This document shows positions 13,023 through 13,084 of a DNA stretch of 13,084 nucleotides, piece after piece. Each line of letters starts with the position of its first letter. Positions within the stretch are counted from its first letter, which is position 1. The notes beneath the pieces are model-generated. The model saw only the letters and a program-made list of their open reading frames with translations. It searched no databases and was not told the DNA's origin. The stretch is from an uncultured Clostridia bacterium (GTDB lineage Bacteria > Bacillota > Clostridia > Christensenellales > Borkfalkiaceae), in the NCBI GenBank assembly GCA_947174955.1, contig CAMWKX010000020.1:1-13084 (forward strand), written 5' to 3'. Made by a program: the position numbers and the translations under genes.

Positions 13023-13084
13023 TTCTTTTCCCTCAACCGCATTTCCGAGAAAAAGCGGGATAAAATTTCGCGGCACTCCTCTTC
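13019..13084 (-). CDS. tadA: tRNA adenosine deaminase TadA, C-terminal end (cut by window edge)
   Basis: Only the last 21 codons and the TAA stop (13019-13021) are inside the window. The visible peptide EEECREILSRFFSEMRLREKK matches the C-terminal helix of TadA-type deaminases (typically EEEC-x-x-L-L-x-x-FF-x-x-x-R). TadA converts the wobble adenosine 34 of tRNA-Arg to inosine. The catalytic HAE and PCxxC zinc motifs lie outside the window, so the identification rests on a short tail and could be another CMP/dCMP-type deaminase. It converges on the LRR lipoprotein gene, sharing the terminator. Confidence 0.68.
   Translation of the reverse strand, partial: EEECREILSRFFSEMRLREKK

Noticed and set aside
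1..13084. CRISPR array, tRNA, rRNA, IS element or phage genes
   Set aside because: No regularly spaced direct repeats, no tRNA-like cloverleaf, no transposase or integrase motifs seen on either strand. The only tandem repeats are protein-level repeats in the LRR lipoprotein.

Overview
The window looks like a chromosomal housekeeping stretch from a Gram-positive, Clostridia-type member of the Bacillota, probably an uncultured gut lineage. The grounds are a large SRP RNA with an Alu domain, the gene order prs-pth-mfd-PrsA-like lipoprotein, AGGAGG-type ribosome binding sites, sigma-A-like promoters, and a BspA-type leucine-rich-repeat lipoprotein. Base composition is mixed, with GC-rich coding DNA and AT-rich promoter regions. 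Genus-level placement is not possible from the sequence alone. I see no phage, IS element, tRNA, rRNA or CRISPR.

Layout. (1) 1-511 (-): N-terminal part of an Mrp/NBP35-type Fe-S carrier ATPase, cut by the window edge. (2) 512-628: back-to-back promoters for mrp (-) and the SRP RNA (+). (3) 629-900 (+): SRP RNA (ffs/scr), followed by a GC-rich hairpin where it converges with natB. (4) 951-2800 (-): an overlapping NatA/NatB-like ABC exporter pair with its own strong promoter, from which the mRNA may be leaderless. (5) 2915-11042 (-): a long co-oriented cluster, in transcription order prs, pth, mfd, PrsA-like lipoprotein, uppP. A promoter lies before prs, a hairpin between prs and pth, a second strong promoter before the lipoprotein, and a terminator after uppP. 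(6) 11043-11449: a divergent regulatory region with the prs promoter on one side and, on the other, a near-consensus promoter, three small dyads and a long folded leader ending in an attenuator-like pair of alternative hairpins. (7) 11450-12967 (+): a lipoprotein with five His/Cys repeats and six BspA-type LRRs. (8) A shared terminator and the C-terminal end of tadA (-).

How the genes relate. The prs cluster joins PRPP synthesis, peptidyl-tRNA recycling and transcription-coupled repair with envelope functions: a foldase-like lipoprotein and undecaprenyl-pyrophosphate recycling. The SRP RNA serves membrane targeting. NatAB is an independent export module.

The most interesting element is the leader at 11255-11425. 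Its predicted transcription start falls one base before a 12-bp closing helix. Inside it is a second long helix topped by two hairpins, and then mutually exclusive antiterminator-like and terminator-like hairpins before the LRR lipoprotein gene. I could not match it to a riboswitch or T-box consensus that I know, so it is a candidate for an undescribed cis-regulatory RNA.
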